Assembly: GCF_001467585.1 (NCBI RefSeq)
Contig: NZ_LNXY01000020.1
Span: 899,286 to 963,285, forward strand
Direction of reading: 5' to 3'
Length of the DNA stretch: 64,000 bases
From: Legionella drozanskii LLAP-1
GTDB taxonomy: Bacteria; Pseudomonadota; Gammaproteobacteria; Legionellales; Legionellaceae
Part shown: one piece after another, positions 62,490 to 64,000 of the stretch
Layout: every line of letters starts with the position of its first letter
Position numbering within the stretch: the stretch's first letter is position 1
The notes under the pieces: generated by a model
Databases searched by the model: none
What the model saw: only the letters and a program-made list of their open reading frames with translations
Told to the model about the DNA's origin: nothing
Program-made: the position numbers and the translations under genes

Positions 62490-63500
62490 ATGAAGAAACG
62501 CATTCTAATTATCAATACAGGTGGAACAATTAGTTCCATTAAAGCGGCCCATGGCTATGAGCCAGCTTTGGGTTATGTACAAACTGCTTTAGCTCAAATT
62601 CCTGCTTTAAGTCATGCGGATATGCCTGATTATAGTATTAAAGAATATCAACCCTTACTCGACTCTTCTAACATGACGGTGAGTGATTGGAACCTAATTG
62701 CGAGTGATATTGCTAAGGAATATCAGAATTTTGATGGTTTCGTGATTTTTCATGGCACTGACACGATGGCCTACACAGCCTCTGCTTTATCTTTCATGCT
62801 GGAAAATCTATCTAAACCAGTGATCGTCACCGGTTCGCAAATTCCCTTATCCGAAGTTCGCAATGATGCCATCGATAATATCATTACTTCTTTATGGCTT
62901 TGTGCTCATCAGCCAATCAACGAAGTATGCGTTTATTTTAACCAACGCTTGCTGCGGGGTAATCGCACTCAAAAAATCAGCGCTCAGCGTTTTAATGCCT
63001 TTGATTCACCTAATTTTCCCCATTTAGCGACTATAGGGATCAGTATTGAACTCCATAAAGAGCTCTTACTTCCCGCACCAAAACAATCCTTTCATTTACA
63101 GACCATCAGTTCGCAATTTATCGCAAACTTTCGTCTCTTTCCTGGTTTTGCGACTAAGGTCTTGGATTATATTTTGCAGCAACCACTACGTGGCTTAATA
63201 CTGGAAACTTACGGCAGCGGCAATGCACAAAACAATGATCCGAATTTTTTGCAAGCATTGGAGGACGCTTGCGAACGCGGGGTGGTGATTGTCAATTGTA
63301 GTCAATGCCAACATGGGCATGTAGAAATGAATCAATACGCTACGGGCTACACGCTAAAACTAGCTGGCCTAATTAGCGGCCACGACATGACGCCTGAAGC
63401 AGCTCATTGCAAATTGCTCTATCTCTTCAGCAAGAATTTAGACAATCAGCAAGTGAAAGCTCTCATGGAAAAGAACTTGTGTGGTGAATTGAGTTCCTAA
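62490..63500 (+). CDS. ansA: Type I (cytoplasmic) L-asparaginase
   Basis: 336 residues, close to E. coli AnsA. The N-terminal nucleophile Thr is in IINTGGTISS; the second Thr-Asp pair is in FHGTDTMAYTASAL. No signal peptide, so it is the cytoplasmic type. It converts asparagine to aspartate and ammonia. It is monocistronic and followed by a GC-rich hairpin. Confidence 0.95.
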   Translation: MKKRILIINTGGTISSIKAAHGYEPALGYVQTALAQIPALSHADMPDYSIKEYQPLLDSSNMTVSDWNLIASDIAKEYQNFDGFVIFHGTDTMAYTASALSFMLENLSKPVIVTGSQIPLSEVRNDAIDNIITSLWLCAHQPINEVCVYFNQRLLRGNRTQKISAQRFNAFDSPNFPHLATIGISIELHKELLLPAPKQSFHLQTISSQFIANFRLFPGFATKVLDYILQQPLRGLILETYGSGNAQNNDPNFLQALEDACERGVVIVNCSQCQHGHVEMNQYATGYTLKLAGLISGHDMTPEAAHCKLLYLFSKNLDNQQVKALMEKNLCGELSS

Positions 63501-63537
63501 GGTTGAGTCAAGATCCAACTTATCTATCTGGGCGAAT

Positions 63538-63557
63538 CCCGTGGCTTTGACCACGGG
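63538..63557 (+). terminator. Hairpin after ansA
   Basis: CCCGTGG-CTTTGA-CCACGGG forms a perfect seven-base GC-rich stem, followed at short distance by ATTTTAAAT. Related sequences with GTCAAAGCC occur at about 63610-63620, so it may also be one of the dispersed palindromes. Confidence 0.45.
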
Positions 63558-63670
63558 GTCCATTTTAAATAATGGCTAGAAAGTGTGCCTAAGATCAATG
63601 GATCCCGCAGTCAAAGCCTTCCAATTAGCCCTAAGTATTTGTTGACAAATGAAATTGATATGTTTCTAAT

Positions 63671-63710
63671 CCGTTCGTGCTGAGGAGGCGCATTAGCGCC
63701 GTCTCGAAGC
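63671..63710. repeat. Palindromic intergenic repeat upstream of the GIY-YIG gene
   Basis: CCGTTCGTGCTGAGGA, GGCGC-ATTA-GCGCC and GTCTCGAAGC form a hairpin unit. CGTTCG(G/T)GCTGAG and GTCTCGAAG are also building blocks of the MITE-like element at 12513 and 17838, so this is a related short form. Confidence 0.65.
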
Positions 63711-63741
63711 ATTATAGTCCAACACTACAAAGGAGTTCAGC

Positions 63742-64000
63742 GTGTTTTTTGTATACATTCTTAAATGTAATGATCGTAGCTATTATACAGGTCATACTGA
63801 TAATCTTGAACATCGTCTTCATCAACATCAAAATAAGATAATTCCAAATTGTTACACAAGTACTCGCTTACCTATCCGATTAATGTATTCTCAATCCTTT
63901 AATACACGGGAAGAAGCTCTTGCAGCCGAGCTACGAATTAAAGGATGGAGTCGTAGAAAAAAAGAAGCGCTTATTTCTCAAGATTGGAGTACATTAAAAC
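63742..64000 (+). CDS. GIY-YIG endonuclease-domain protein (3' end outside window)
   Basis: 86 residues are visible from a GTG at 63742 with AAGGAG seven bases upstream. VFFVYILKCNDRSYYTGHTDNL has the GIY (VYI) and YIG (YTG) strands with the catalytic Arg (HRLHQH). EEALAAELRIKGWSRRKKEAL holds the conserved Glu and the KGW of the small UvrC-like single-domain family. These are about 80-100 residue proteins of uncertain role. It follows directly on a palindromic repeat. Confidence 0.85.
   Translation, partial: MFFVYILKCNDRSYYTGHTDNLEHRLHQHQNKIIPNCYTSTRLPIRLMYSQSFNTREEALAAELRIKGWSRRKKEALISQDWSTLK

Noticed and set aside
1..64000. CRISPR array, prophage or integrative element
   Set aside because: No regularly spaced repeats with unique spacers, no structural phage genes, integrase or transposase gene were seen.

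Overview
The window looks like chromosome of a gammaproteobacterium of the order Legionellales, Legionella-like and intracellular in habit. The evidence is low G+C coding sequence, core gene order typical of gammaproteobacteria (rppH-ptsP-TSUP-lgt-thyA; engB-cytochrome c4-dsbA), a RocC-like ProQ/FinO protein, two good matches to the PmrA box that controls effector genes in Legionella and Coxiella, and many eukaryote-like genes (F-box, ankyrin, lipid-kinase-like, phosphoinositide-phosphatase-like, ADP-ribosyltransferase-like). The genus is inferred, not proven.

Layout. 1-28.8 kb is mostly housekeeping: a partial amidase; a minus-strand moxR-DUF58-DUF4381-batA-batB-batC-batD envelope/aerotolerance operon with overlapping genes; photolyase beside a DUF523-DUF1722 gene; a tRNA-dihydrouridine synthase; a pterin/replication cluster (pteridine-reductase-like SDR, MidA, a PTPS homologue without the usual cysteine, PriA, a thioesterase); ProQ/FinO; DapB; a valine-catabolism block (mmsA, mmsB, acs-like); and UbiX. 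One effector-like gene (20.2-23.1 kb) sits between dapB and mmsA. It carries a CX5R phosphatase-like motif and four copies of a Trp/Gln motif.

28.9-53.4 kb is an accessory block, almost entirely candidate secreted effectors and orphan genes. It holds a tandem F-box pair, a papain-like C-H-D protein, a serine hydrolase, MltA, an ADP-ribosyltransferase-like protein that also carries HExxH, an FAD oxidoreductase with a hybrid histidine kinase, orphan membrane proteins, a RelE-like/UvrD-helicase/ankyrin fusion, a lipid-kinase-like protein and an orphan small protein (each with a PmrA-like box), and an exported phytochelatin-synthase-family protein. It also contains gene relics (umuC, P-loop and LRAT-like fragments) and a 214-bp element with 43-bp inverted repeats.

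53.6-63.5 kb returns to core genes: engB, cytochrome c4, dsbA, Nudix, YhhN, thyA, lgt, a TSUP permease, ptsP, rppH and type I asparaginase. A GIY-YIG gene is cut by the right edge, just after a palindromic repeat.

Repeats are conspicuous. A MITE-like element of about 240 bp occurs twice in opposite orientation, each time between convergent genes. Smaller palindromic intergenic repeats recur at 0.6, 36.4, 57.0 and 63.7 kb. No tRNA, rRNA, CRISPR array or intact transposase gene was seen. Assignments rest on reading motifs; no database search was run.
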